NCBI GenBank assembly: GCA_964463485.1
Contig: CAYXDO010000038.1
Span: forward strand, 10,230-74,229
Source: CAYXDO01 sp964463485
GTDB taxonomy: Bacteria > Myxococcota > Kuafuiibacteriia > Kuafuiibacteriales > Kuafuiibacteriaceae
Length of the DNA: 64,000 bases
Direction: 5' to 3'
Position 1 is the stretch's first letter. Every line of letters starts with the position of its first letter. The notes below the pieces were generated by a model, which saw only the letters and a list, made by a program, of their open reading frames with translations, had not been told where the DNA came from and ran no database searches. The position numbers and the translations under genes are program-made. Positions 33,362 through 41,979 of the stretch are shown here, in pieces.

Positions 33362-34672
33362 GTGCTGAACGCGCTCTTTGCCTTGTTCATCGTGGGCTCC
33401 GTGCTCGCTGGAGCCTACGCCGGCAAGATGCTCGAGGTCACGGACGCCGGCATAAAGGCCGCGAAGAGCTCCGTCGAGCTCGCGATCGGCCTCGTCGGCC
33501 AGATGGCCTTGTGGCTGGGCTTCATGCGGATCGTGCGGGACGCCGGGCTCATGGCCGCTACCGCTCGAGGGCTCGGCAGGGTGCTCGGGCCGCTGTTCCG
33601 CGACATTCCGAAAGGCCATCCAGCGATGGGAGCGGTCGTGATGAACGTCGCGGCCAACATGCTCGGGCTCGCCAACGCCGCGACTCCCTTCGGGCTCAAG
33701 GCGATGAGAGAGCTCGACAAGCTCAATCCGCGCCCGGGCGTGACCACCAACTCGATGTCGATGTTCCTGGCGATCAACACCTCAGGGGTCGCGGTCCTGC
33801 CGCTCGGCGTCATCGGCGTTCGTGCGACCATGGGTTCGACGAACGCCGCGGGGATCGTTCTGCCTTCGATTCTGGCGACCGCGTGTTCGACCCTCACTGC
33901 CATCATCGTCGCCAAGTCTCTCGAAAACCGGACTCGCTTCGCTCCGGAGCGATTCGAGGCAGGCGAGCGAAGGGTCGATGACGGCGAGATCAAAGGGATG
34001 AGCGAGGCGCAGGAGGTGGCAAATCTCTCGGTGGTCTCCAGTCGTCCGGGGCTGGTGGCGCTCCTCGTGTTTCTCGCGGCCCTGGTCGCACTCTCCGGCC
34101 GAACGTACGTCGCGCTGCCCGCTGAGCAGCAAGGCTTCGCCTTCATTCGAGACGTACTCTCTTCATGGCTGCTCCCAGTGCTCATGGGCTTCATCGTGAT
34201 GCTCGGACTCTGGCGGAGCGTGAAGGTGTACGAATCGTTCATCAAGGGAGCCAAGGAGGGCTTCGACATCGCCGTGATGATCATCCCGTACCTCGTCGCG
34301 ATTTTGGTCGGGATCGGAATGTTCCGGGCGTCGGGACTCATGGATGGGTTTGTCTCGTTGGTGGCCCCGCTGACCGCGCTCATCGGAATGCCCGCGGAGC
34401 TCGTACCCATGGCGATCATTCGTCCCCTGAGTGGGTCCGGAGCGATGGGTGTGATGACCGAGACGATGAAGACTCATGGGCCTGACTCGTTCCTCGGCTT
34501 CGCGGTCTCGGTGATGAACGGAAGCACGGAGACGACGTTCTACGTGCTGGCGGTCTATTTCGGGAGCGTGGGTGTTCGAGCGACTCGCCACACGCTCTAC
34601 CCGTGCATCGCGGCGGACTTCGTCGGCTTGTTGTCCGCGGTGTATTGGTCGCGGGTGTTCTTCTCTCCTTGA
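33362..34672 (+). CDS. Fused SpmA/SpmB-type nucleoside-recognition (Gate) membrane protein
   Basis: A 436-residue polytopic protein with two Gate domains. The first half (residues 1-200) resembles SpmA: AAKSSVELAIGLVGQMALWLG, then PKGHPAMGAVVMNVAANMLG and NSMSMFLAINTSGVAVLPLG. The second half (from about 240) resembles SpmB: AKEGFDIAVMIIPYLVAILV, PLSGSGAMGVMTETMKTHG and TETTFYVLAVYFGSVGV. In Bacillus the two are separate spore-maturation genes. Fused versions occur in non-sporulating bacteria, and their transport substrate is unknown. Start is GTG 33362. Confidence 0.88.
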   Translation: MLNALFALFIVGSVLAGAYAGKMLEVTDAGIKAAKSSVELAIGLVGQMALWLGFMRIVRDAGLMAATARGLGRVLGPLFRDIPKGHPAMGAVVMNVAANMLGLANAATPFGLKAMRELDKLNPRPGVTTNSMSMFLAINTSGVAVLPLGVIGVRATMGSTNAAGIVLPSILATACSTLTAIIVAKSLENRTRFAPERFEAGERRVDDGEIKGMSEAQEVANLSVVSSRPGLVALLVFLAALVALSGRTYVALPAEQQGFAFIRDVLSSWLLPVLMGFIVMLGLWRSVKVYESFIKGAKEGFDIAVMIIPYLVAILVGIGMFRASGLMDGFVSLVAPLTALIGMPAELVPMAIIRPLSGSGAMGVMTETMKTHGPDSFLGFAVSVMNGSTETTFYVLAVYFGSVGVRATRHTLYPCIAADFVGLLSAVYWSRVFFSP

Positions 34673-34710
34673 GTGCAGGGCCGAGACGAGCTCCAGATCA
34701 CTGCGAACGA

Positions 34711-37281
34711 TCACATCGTCCAGGCCCCGTCGGCGTTTCCATCCACGAAGATCGGGTTCGTGAAGGCCCACGAGGGTCGCCCTCGCGGCCAGCTTTGGTT
34801 GGGCTCTGCGCCGCGGACTCGCAAGATGATCCAGGCGTCGCGGCCGCTTGGAATGGGCGTGCGGATCTCGCCGCGAAAGCGTTCGACGTCTTGCGAATCG
34901 ACGATGACGGAGGTTGCGACGGCTCCGTTGACGATGACTTCGATCGTGTCGACGTCGACCCACGAAGGAGCCGCGACGCGGGCCGATACCATGACCTCCG
35001 AGCCGTTCGCGGTGATCGTGTCGCCTAGCGAAGCGCCTTGGATCTTCATTTCCACGAACGGGCCGCAGGTGATGATCATGTGTCCGGCTTTGGTGGATTT
35101 TCGGAAATCATCGAGGCTCGCGCGGGCTGGGTCGTCGGTGGGCATGGCGACGTACGTTCGCGGGAAGCCCATTTCTCCCTCCTCGGCGCGGTGACTGTCG
35201 GTTGACCCGGTGGCCCACTTCTTCTGCCCGTGGTTGAGGAACGAAAACCAGTCCGCCATCACGTTTTCGAGATCGTTGGTGCCACAGCCATTGGCGACCT
35301 CGATTCCGTCGAACTCCGAGGAGAAGTCGTCGCGTCGAGCCTTGAAGACGTCGCGGTCGAAACCCATCGACGTGAAGTAGCCTTTGATCGCGGTCGATCT
35401 CGGATGATTTGCTTGAACGTACGGATCGCCGGCGTTCGCGCGGATCGCGGCGAAGGTCTTCGCGGGGGGGAGTCCGATCCAATCGATGCGGCCGTTGCCG
35501 GGTTTGTTTGGATCGGCGACGAGCGGGAACCCGTTGAAGTGACCGTAGGTGGTGGTGCTGATTTCGCTGCCGACTATCCCTTTCATGAAGGCGCCCAGTC
35601 CGAGTTTCTCGATGGCTGGGTTGAAGTCGCCGATGGCTTCGTGTTCGGTGGAGATAGGGAGCTCGAGGCCTTCGACGACCATGGCCTTGACCTTGAAGGG
35701 GTAGCGGTCGGGGCTGTCGGTGGAGAGCTGCGCGTGGATATGAGTATCGGAGGCGAGCCAGCCGGTGGTGTCGACGACTCTTCGAACCACGAAGCTCACC
35801 TCTTTGGACTCGCCTGGCTCGAGGCTGACCGAGCTGGTGGCGACCTCGTATTCAGCGCCTCGGGAGGCCCACAGCGCGTAGTGGCCTGGGCGCACGGCGA
35901 GGGTACCCGAGCCGGTGATGGCGTACTCGGTTTTTTGCACGCCGCCCGGCTCGGCGTTGACGCCGAAGCGCTCGGGGAGTCGGTCGGGTGCGCCTTCGGT
36001 GGGGACGATGCTGAGCTTGGCCGGAATGAGTCGGTCGGCCTCGTCGGCGATTCGGTAGGTCAAGGACGCGGTGAGCTCGAGCTCGACGTCGGCCTGGGCG
36101 TCCCCTTCGCTCGCGACGGTGACTTCACGTGGCGGTGAGATCGGGTGGCCCTCGGCGGAAACGACGATCTTGTAGCTTCCCGGAGGCACCCTAGCGGAGT
36201 ACGAGCCGTCGGCGAGGGTTCGAGTCTGAGTGACGAAATCGCGATCGGTGGAGCGCGGAGACGCCTCGAGGACGTTGACCTTCGCGCCTGCCACGGCCAT
36301 GCCGCCGGAGGTCACTCTGCCGTTCAACGAGCCGAGCGTGGGCCCGCCGGTGAGGCGCTGCCACCGCTCCTGAGTTCGGGAGACATCGCCGTCGGTGACG
36401 ATGAGGATGTGCTCGAACGAGAGAGTCTCCTGCGCGCGAATCGTCATGGGGTCGCCTAGGCCGGCGATCACCGCGGTCCCGGCGTCGCTGTAGATGAAAG
36501 AGAGTGCGACATCCGGTCGGTAGTACAGGTATCCGACGTCGTCATCGAAAGCGGCGAAGTAGGGGCCCGTAGCGCCCGAATCGGGAGTGACGAAGCCCCA
36601 ACCAGGAAGAAAAGGTCTCGAGTGACTGAAGAGGAAGCCGATGATGGGCAGACCAATCTCTGCGGTGACTTTGTCGGGCGCCACGTTCTTGGCCGAGTAC
36701 TTCATACGGACCCAGTCGGCGTCGGGTTCCAGCGTGTACTCTGCGGTGACCTCGAGCGTGGGCCTGGAGCCGCTCAGGATGTTGCCCAAGAGCGCATCGA
36801 AGAGCGGAATGCCGTCGGCGCGCCCCTCCACGCGAATCACCGCCGGCCCCCCGTCTCTGCCGTCCTTGGCAATGACGATGTTGCTCGGATGCAGCACCGC
36901 CAGATCGAGTCCAATCAATACTTCGCCGAACGTCGTTCGACCCAGTTGGCCCGGCCGAACGACGTCCGCGTCGATGATGTTGCCGCCGTAAGGCAGGAGC
37001 CCTCGGCCGAGATCTTTGGCGGCCACGATGACCGCGATCTTCGAGTTGTAGAGCTTGAAGTCCCCGAGGCCGGCTTTGGCTTCGTCACCTCCGATGAGCT
37101 CGGAGCTCTTCGTGATGATGCCGGCGCGGGCTTGGCCGCCGGACAAGAGCTCGTCGAGGGGAAGCGGGGCGCGGTCGGGCTCAGTCGAGCACGCGAGGGA
37201 GAGGAGCGCGACGGCCTCGAAGACTTTCCGCGCGCTAGATTCGATTCTCTTGGTCGAACCGAGAACGTTCGAGACACTCAT
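34711..37281 (-). CDS. CehA/McbA-type metallohydrolase lipoprotein
   Basis: An 856-residue lipoprotein; start ATG 37281 gives a lipobox LSLAC (Cys31). Residues 30-330 are a beta-rich N-terminal domain. A carboxypeptidase-regulatory-like domain follows (GSLNGRVTSGGMAVAGAKVN, ADGSYSARVPPGSYKIVVSA). From about residue 511 comes a PHP-like metal-dependent hydrolase domain: SDTHIHAQ, STEHEAIGDF, QANHPRS, DGIEVANG and GSTDSHRAEE, all metal-ligand motifs of the family. Such proteins often cleave phosphoesters or carbamates; the substrate is unknown. The stop of the upstream small Cys-rich gene overlaps its start (ATGA), so the two are coupled. An earlier Met at 37320 lies inside that upstream gene and is rejected. 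Confidence 0.85.
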   Translation of the reverse strand: MSVSNVLGSTKRIESSARKVFEAVALLSLACSTEPDRAPLPLDELLSGGQARAGIITKSSELIGGDEAKAGLGDFKLYNSKIAVIVAAKDLGRGLLPYGGNIIDADVVRPGQLGRTTFGEVLIGLDLAVLHPSNIVIAKDGRDGGPAVIRVEGRADGIPLFDALLGNILSGSRPTLEVTAEYTLEPDADWVRMKYSAKNVAPDKVTAEIGLPIIGFLFSHSRPFLPGWGFVTPDSGATGPYFAAFDDDVGYLYYRPDVALSFIYSDAGTAVIAGLGDPMTIRAQETLSFEHILIVTDGDVSRTQERWQRLTGGPTLGSLNGRVTSGGMAVAGAKVNVLEASPRSTDRDFVTQTRTLADGSYSARVPPGSYKIVVSAEGHPISPPREVTVASEGDAQADVELELTASLTYRIADEADRLIPAKLSIVPTEGAPDRLPERFGVNAEPGGVQKTEYAITGSGTLAVRPGHYALWASRGAEYEVATSSVSLEPGESKEVSFVVRRVVDTTGWLASDTHIHAQLSTDSPDRYPFKVKAMVVEGLELPISTEHEAIGDFNPAIEKLGLGAFMKGIVGSEISTTTYGHFNGFPLVADPNKPGNGRIDWIGLPPAKTFAAIRANAGDPYVQANHPRSTAIKGYFTSMGFDRDVFKARRDDFSSEFDGIEVANGCGTNDLENVMADWFSFLNHGQKKWATGSTDSHRAEEGEMGFPRTYVAMPTDDPARASLDDFRKSTKAGHMIITCGPFVEMKIQGASLGDTITANGSEVMVSARVAAPSWVDVDTIEVIVNGAVATSVIVDSQDVERFRGEIRTPIPSGRDAWIILRVRGAEPNQSWPRGRPSWAFTNPIFVDGNADGAWTM

Positions 37282-37538
37282 CCGCAGCGATCGCCGATGA
37301 ACTCTTGGTCGTCCGTGCACTCACAGGTGCCTTCGATCTCTCGCCTCTTGAGGCTGGCGTTGCACTCTTCTTGCGCCTGGGACAGCGGAGCGGTCGTGCA
37401 GTAGCTCTCTTTGTGATTCGGATCCGGAAAGAAGGCACAATAGGTCCAGTGAGTCTTCTTCTGTTCGTCCACGGGCGTGGGGGCGGACGTCCAGGCCGAG
37501 AGGAGGGTGAGGGCGGTGGCGGCGAGCAGGGCGCGCAT
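37278..37538 (-). CDS. Small cysteine-containing secreted protein
   Basis: An 86-residue protein with a signal peptide (RALLAATALTLLSAWTSA). The mature part contains six cysteines (HWTYCAFF, SYCTT, QEECNAS, GTCECTDD, GDRCG), enough for three disulfides. Its stop overlaps the start of the CehA-type gene by 4 bases, so it is the first gene of that pair and probably acts with it outside the membrane. No family was recognised. Confidence 0.75.
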   Translation of the reverse strand: MRALLAATALTLLSAWTSAPTPVDEQKKTHWTYCAFFPDPNHKESYCTTAPLSQAQEECNASLKRREIEGTCECTDDQEFIGDRCG

Positions 37539-37615
37539 TCAGGGACTATACACTCGGCGGGCCCGACGCTCCAGATGGGCCACGAGCCTTTACGACGCGT
37601 GGCTGAGCGAGCCTG

Positions 37616-38728
37616 CTACTCCCACTCGAGCTCGATTCGGTCCGGATCGTTAGGATCGGCCGGAGTGGGGTCTGGCTTGGCGGGCCCGCTTGGGGCCTTG
37701 GGCGCCTTCGGCCGCGCTTTGGCGGCTGGCTTGGTTTTTTCGCGGGGCGGCCTTGCCGCTGGTTCGACCTTCGCATCAGCCGGCTGGACCTCGGTCGGTT
37801 TGGGGTCCGGGGCCTTGGGCTCGAGCTTGGTGGGTTCCGGCTTGGCGGCGCGGGCGGTCAGCCCTCGAATCGCGTCATCCACCGATCCTGCGGTCGACGC
37901 GGGGAGGCCCAGCTCTGCGTGACGTCCGGCGGCATCGTGGACGACGACCTCTCCGGGCTTGGGGCGGTCCCCGGAGATGCCAACAGAGAAGGTTCCATCG
38001 GCGGCGACTGCGAATTTGGTCACCTCACCGCTCGCCGCGCGAACGTGAACTTCGGCGTGGGGCGAGGTTTTGCCGGAGAACACGGTCCGGCCTCCCCGGG
38101 TCGTGATCCCGGTGGCCTCGACCTCTAGCTGAGGGGGGCGCGCGCCGGGCTCGACCTTGGACCGGCTCACGACGATCTCGCGACCCGGGCCGTAGGTCTC
38201 TTCCCGTCCCCTTTGTACGACGCGGACGTCTTCTCCGAGCACGGCAATCCAGGTTTCGTCCGCGCGCACCCAGAGCCCAAAGGAACGGCCACGAACGGTC
38301 AGACCGAGGTTCGAGACGACGGCCTCGACCGGCTGCGCTGCGCTCGACACGATCATCCGCCCGGAAGACGGGTACAGCGTGATGCTGCCACCCTTGGGAG
38401 ACATGGACACGCGCGCCTCGTGGGAGAGGAGCACGTCGGTAGATCCGCGCTCGAGGCGCACCCAGGCATCGGGCGACTCGAGGCGGGCGCCCGCTGGTCG
38501 AAGCATCGAGTCTCCGACTCCGGCGGGCCTGGAGATCCCCGCCGGACTGACGATGAAGACCGATCCGGCCACCGCTCGAACCGCGATGGGCGCGGGAGCT
38601 TCGAGCTCGAAGGCCGGCGACCGAGGTTGCGCGAGCCCGCGGCTCAACGTGTTGAGCGTGATGGCGCCGACTCCTGAGATCAGCCCAGCGCTCACGAAAC
38701 CAAGGACGACAGACTCACGCGAGCTCAT
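37616..38728 (-). CDS. FecR-like domain protein with Pro/Lys-rich tail
   Basis: A 370-residue protein with one N-terminal membrane segment (VLGFVSAGLISGVGAITL). Residues 50-190 match the FecR-like fold by pattern: GDSMLRPAGARLESPDAWVR, HEARVSMSPKGGSITLYPSS and VVSNLGLTVRGRSFGLWVRA. These domains sense or scaffold at the envelope. The last 90 residues are low-complexity Pro/Lys/Ala (KAPDPKPTEVQPADAKVEP), a likely wall-spanning arm. It is the last gene of a four-gene run, 17 bases after the DUF4388 gene. Confidence 0.75.
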   Translation of the reverse strand: MSSRESVVLGFVSAGLISGVGAITLNTLSRGLAQPRSPAFELEAPAPIAVRAVAGSVFIVSPAGISRPAGVGDSMLRPAGARLESPDAWVRLERGSTDVLLSHEARVSMSPKGGSITLYPSSGRMIVSSAAQPVEAVVSNLGLTVRGRSFGLWVRADETWIAVLGEDVRVVQRGREETYGPGREIVVSRSKVEPGARPPQLEVEATGITTRGGRTVFSGKTSPHAEVHVRAASGEVTKFAVAADGTFSVGISGDRPKPGEVVVHDAAGRHAELGLPASTAGSVDDAIRGLTARAAKPEPTKLEPKAPDPKPTEVQPADAKVEPAARPPREKTKPAAKARPKAPKAPSGPAKPDPTPADPNDPDRIELEWE

Positions 38729-38745
38729 TCGCGGAGTTTACAGCG

Positions 38746-39927
38746 TCAATAGAGCGGCGGGTAGATCGCGACGCGATCGCCTTCCACTCGATAGAAATAA
38801 GGTGCGGCGAAGGGCCATCGAAGGTCCCGCCGGTCAATCAAGCCGGCGTCCACGAGCGCTTCGAGCGATTCCGGGTAGCTCCCGGTCGAGAGCCGGAAAA
38901 CCTCCGCGGCCTGGGCGAGCACCCGAACCTGACTGCTCGCGATGTGGTGCTGCGTGAAACGATCTTCGATCGGACCCGTGGCGCCGATGCGAATGCCGAA
39001 CGCATCGCGATCCATGTTCTTGATCAACAACACCAAGAGGCCGATCAGGGCCGCGTAGACCGCGGTGCGCCCGAAGACCTCGGATACGTTGAATCGTATG
39101 ACTGGGAGTCGGCGCTTTTTCTCGACCTTGGGCGCTTCCTCGGGCTTCGCGAGATCAGCCTCCGCGAGGTATTCGCCGCCAACGAGGTGAACGACCCCGC
39201 GACAGGCTTCGAACTCTCCGAGTCGAGACAGGTGGATGATTTGCTGGAGCGTTCGGTCGGGGGCGACGAACTCGTAGATGCGTCGCTCGCTGGCGCCGAT
39301 CTCGTTGTCAGATCCGCCGCCAGATTCTGTGTCGCCGAAGCCAAACACGTCGGCGCCAGCGTCGAGGCCGCCGTCCTTGAGCTCGGGCAGGGGCCTCTTC
39401 TTCGTGAAGACGGTCGAGTAGGGCGGAAGGCGGCGTCGGATCGACGGCCACTCGTCGATCATCCGAAGACCCTCGAGCAGAATGTTCTCCGCCCGAATCG
39501 GATCGACGCCTTCGTCGGGGGGCGGCACGTCCGTCTGCTCGAACTCGTAGCTGCCGGTCTCCCAGAGGAAGAGCCGGTAGACCGTTTCGGTCATCTGCAG
39601 GCGGATGGTGTCTTTGAGGTCCTCGGGGGACACTGCACCCATCTTGAGGAGGATTGCGCCTAGGCGCTCTAGGGTGCGCGACTGTTCTTTGACCGCCTCT
39701 TCGAGCCTATCGCCGTCGAGCAGTCCTGCGTTTACGAGCATCGACCCGAGCAACATGTGCTTGGGGCGCGTGGGAGATTCGGCGCGCACGACGGAGCCTT
39801 CGAGGAAGCTGACCTTGACCTCGTCGACGTCGTCGCGAAGGACCAGGACGCCGGTCTTCGTCTGCTGACTGATCAGCTGAAAGATGTCGGCGATTCCGAA
39901 GTCGCGAATGGTTCCACGAAGCGGCAT
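38746..39927 (-). CDS. DUF4388 protein with pseudopilin-like C-terminus
   Basis: A 393-residue protein. Residues 1-60 match the DUF4388 (PATAN) domain opening (RGTIRDFGIADIFQLISQQ, KTGVLVLRDD), common in myxobacterial and other deltaproteobacterial regulators. Residues 60-125 resemble the GspE/MshE N-terminal helical module (LLGSMLVNAGLLDGDRLEEA). One membrane segment (RTAVYAALIGLLVLLI) is at about 290-306. The last 70 residues (VLAQAAEVFRLSTGSYPESL, then PYFYRVEGDRVAIYPP) resemble the periplasmic globular part of GspG-type pseudopilins. The gap to the upstream gene is 6 bases. It is a plausible signalling/assembly link of the operon. Confidence 0.8.
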   Translation of the reverse strand: MPLRGTIRDFGIADIFQLISQQTKTGVLVLRDDVDEVKVSFLEGSVVRAESPTRPKHMLLGSMLVNAGLLDGDRLEEAVKEQSRTLERLGAILLKMGAVSPEDLKDTIRLQMTETVYRLFLWETGSYEFEQTDVPPPDEGVDPIRAENILLEGLRMIDEWPSIRRRLPPYSTVFTKKRPLPELKDGGLDAGADVFGFGDTESGGGSDNEIGASERRIYEFVAPDRTLQQIIHLSRLGEFEACRGVVHLVGGEYLAEADLAKPEEAPKVEKKRRLPVIRFNVSEVFGRTAVYAALIGLLVLLIKNMDRDAFGIRIGATGPIEDRFTQHHIASSQVRVLAQAAEVFRLSTGSYPESLEALVDAGLIDRRDLRWPFAAPYFYRVEGDRVAIYPPLY

Positions 39928-39933
39928 ACGACC

Positions 39934-41979
39934 TCAACGGAAGGCTCGTCGAACGCAGACGAGCGCAAGGATGACTTCGACGAAGGCCACGAAAGCGACG
40001 ACGCCGACGGGGAGGTGAACGGGCCCGACGCTCCAGGGATGGAACGACATTCGGTTCACCCAGGTGACGGCGGTGAGGCCGAGGGCGAAGAAGAAGAGAA
40101 AGGTGATGCCGGTAAGAGTGCGGCCGCCGAAGATGTCGCCGGCGCCGGGGAGCACCGACAACAAACGCTCCGTCCACCGGAGCCTCCGTTGATAGAAGCG
40201 GATCTTTTTCTCTTTGCGCTCGCGGGTCGAAGGATCGACGGCCACCGCTTTGAGAAAGATCGTTCGGCACTGATCACAAAGTTGTTTGGCCACGAAAGGA
40301 TTCGCGGGTCGCCCACATTTGGCGCAGGGCGCGGACAGGGCGAGCTCCTTTTTCTTTTGCCCGAGGGCGAAGCCCAATCCTGCGAGGACGAGGCAAGCGA
40401 TCGAGAGGTAGTCGGCGGGCGTCCTGCCCCCGAGGTAGCTCCAGAGCTGAGCCGCGATGTGGCCATTTCTTTGGGGGTCGCCAGCTACGACACGAGGCCA
40501 CAGGGAGGACTCGTCAAATGGGATCTCGAGGAGTCGCTCGGCGGTCGAGCCGCCCGAGGAGACATCGTTGTAGCGGCGCGTGACGGCAGCGTCGATGCTA
40601 CGCGCTTGATCGATGAGGCGATTGGCCGCGTCGAATCGAGAGAAATCGAGCTCGAGGGTCGCGAGGTTGAGGAGGGGCTCGGCGCGCCCGCCTTGCTTCG
40701 CCTCGTCGAACAACCGCTTTGCCTCGTCCTGCTCCCGTCGTGCGTACAAGAGCTTCGCCAGGTTGTTCTTTGCGAGCACGCTCTGTCCGTTGGCGGCGAT
40801 CGCCGATCGATACCAGTTCTCCGCGGCCGCGAGGTCACCGCGCTGGCGGGCTCTGAGGCCGAGCACGACGGAGACGTCGTGATCGACGCGACCCTTCTGC
40901 GCCAAGGCGATCAGACGAGCTTCGGCTTCATCCGAGAAGCCCTCTCCGGCGGCCGTGATCAACGCGTCGGTCGGTGACCCGAAGAACGCCATGAGCGGAG
41001 CCACGCTCTGCACGGCGAAAGGAAACAGGGCCATGAGTCCGATGAAGACCCCAGAAACCACTCGCTCTTTCATCTCCTGGTAGGGAATCAGGACTGCCAA
41101 GATCAGCACGAGCGTTGGAACGATCCCGAAGCCGAGGACGAACGGTGCGATCAACACCAAGACGATGAACAACGCGCCTTGAAATCCGGAGATCCAATCC
41201 GGCAAGCCGCGCACGATGTCGTGACCGATAAACCGGACGTGCCGCGAGAGCTCGACCACGGCGTAGACCAGGACCATCGCGAGGAGAGTCGAGAGGAGGA
41301 CGCCGACGAGGGTGGTGATCAACGCGACGCGGTTTCGAATCGAACCGAACATCGCGCGCACGCCTTGGACCACGGAGACCGCCGCGTTTGGGAGCTCGGA
41401 GCTGCTGAATTTCGTGAGCAGTCTCGCGCGCAGGAAGTGAGCGTCGACGAGGTCGGGAGAGAGTTGTGTGGCGGCCTTGGCCGCGAGGAGCGCCGAAACG
41501 GGGATCGCGGCCGGTTGCGAGAGCGCCTGACGGGCTTCGTGCATGAGCGCGGCGGACACGAGCGGCATGTTGCGAACGTGTAGAGCTCGCCCGAGCTCGA
41601 TGAGATTCGTGAGCTCGACCTCTGCCTTCGCGACGTCTCCCTTGCGCAAGTAGCGAGCGCGAGCTTCGAGTTGTGCCACGAGCTCTTGCTCGGAGCCCAG
41701 GGCGGAGCTGGAGTCCAGATCGGCGCTCGAGACCTTGAGACGAGCTTTGGGGATCGAAGGAAGGTACGCGGGCTTCGGTTTGTCGGCGTCACCGGCGGTC
41801 GAGGTCGCGGCGTCCGACGGGTCAGCCTGGCCGAGGGATCGGCTCGGAGCGCACAACGCCAGGGCAACGGCCAGGAGGTTGACCAGGTTGAATGGTGCGA
41901 GCCACGCGTGCGTTCGCTCCACGACAGAACGGCTATCAGAGCGACCCATTCCCAGCAACTCTCCGGCCCGAGCGGTCAA
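39934..41979 (-). CDS. TPR and zinc-ribbon membrane protein
   Basis: A 681-residue protein with an N-terminal signal-type segment (LVNLLAVALALCAPSRSLG). About six membrane segments lie in two groups (NRVALITTLVGVLLSTLLAMVL at about 220 and FLFFFALGLTAVTW near the end). TPR-like helices lie between them (RGDLAAAENWYRSAIAANGQ, LAKNNLAKLLYARREQDEA). A zinc ribbon (CAKCGRPANPFVAKQLCDQC) lies at about residue 560. The start overlaps the stop of the 1915-residue TPR gene by 4 bases, so it is co-translated. Confidence 0.8.
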   Translation of the reverse strand: MTARAGELLGMGRSDSRSVVERTHAWLAPFNLVNLLAVALALCAPSRSLGQADPSDAATSTAGDADKPKPAYLPSIPKARLKVSSADLDSSSALGSEQELVAQLEARARYLRKGDVAKAEVELTNLIELGRALHVRNMPLVSAALMHEARQALSQPAAIPVSALLAAKAATQLSPDLVDAHFLRARLLTKFSSSELPNAAVSVVQGVRAMFGSIRNRVALITTLVGVLLSTLLAMVLVYAVVELSRHVRFIGHDIVRGLPDWISGFQGALFIVLVLIAPFVLGFGIVPTLVLILAVLIPYQEMKERVVSGVFIGLMALFPFAVQSVAPLMAFFGSPTDALITAAGEGFSDEAEARLIALAQKGRVDHDVSVVLGLRARQRGDLAAAENWYRSAIAANGQSVLAKNNLAKLLYARREQDEAKRLFDEAKQGGRAEPLLNLATLELDFSRFDAANRLIDQARSIDAAVTRRYNDVSSGGSTAERLLEIPFDESSLWPRVVAGDPQRNGHIAAQLWSYLGGRTPADYLSIACLVLAGLGFALGQKKKELALSAPCAKCGRPANPFVAKQLCDQCRTIFLKAVAVDPSTRERKEKKIRFYQRRLRWTERLLSVLPGAGDIFGGRTLTGITFLFFFALGLTAVTWVNRMSFHPWSVGPVHLPVGVVAFVAFVEVILALVCVRRAFR

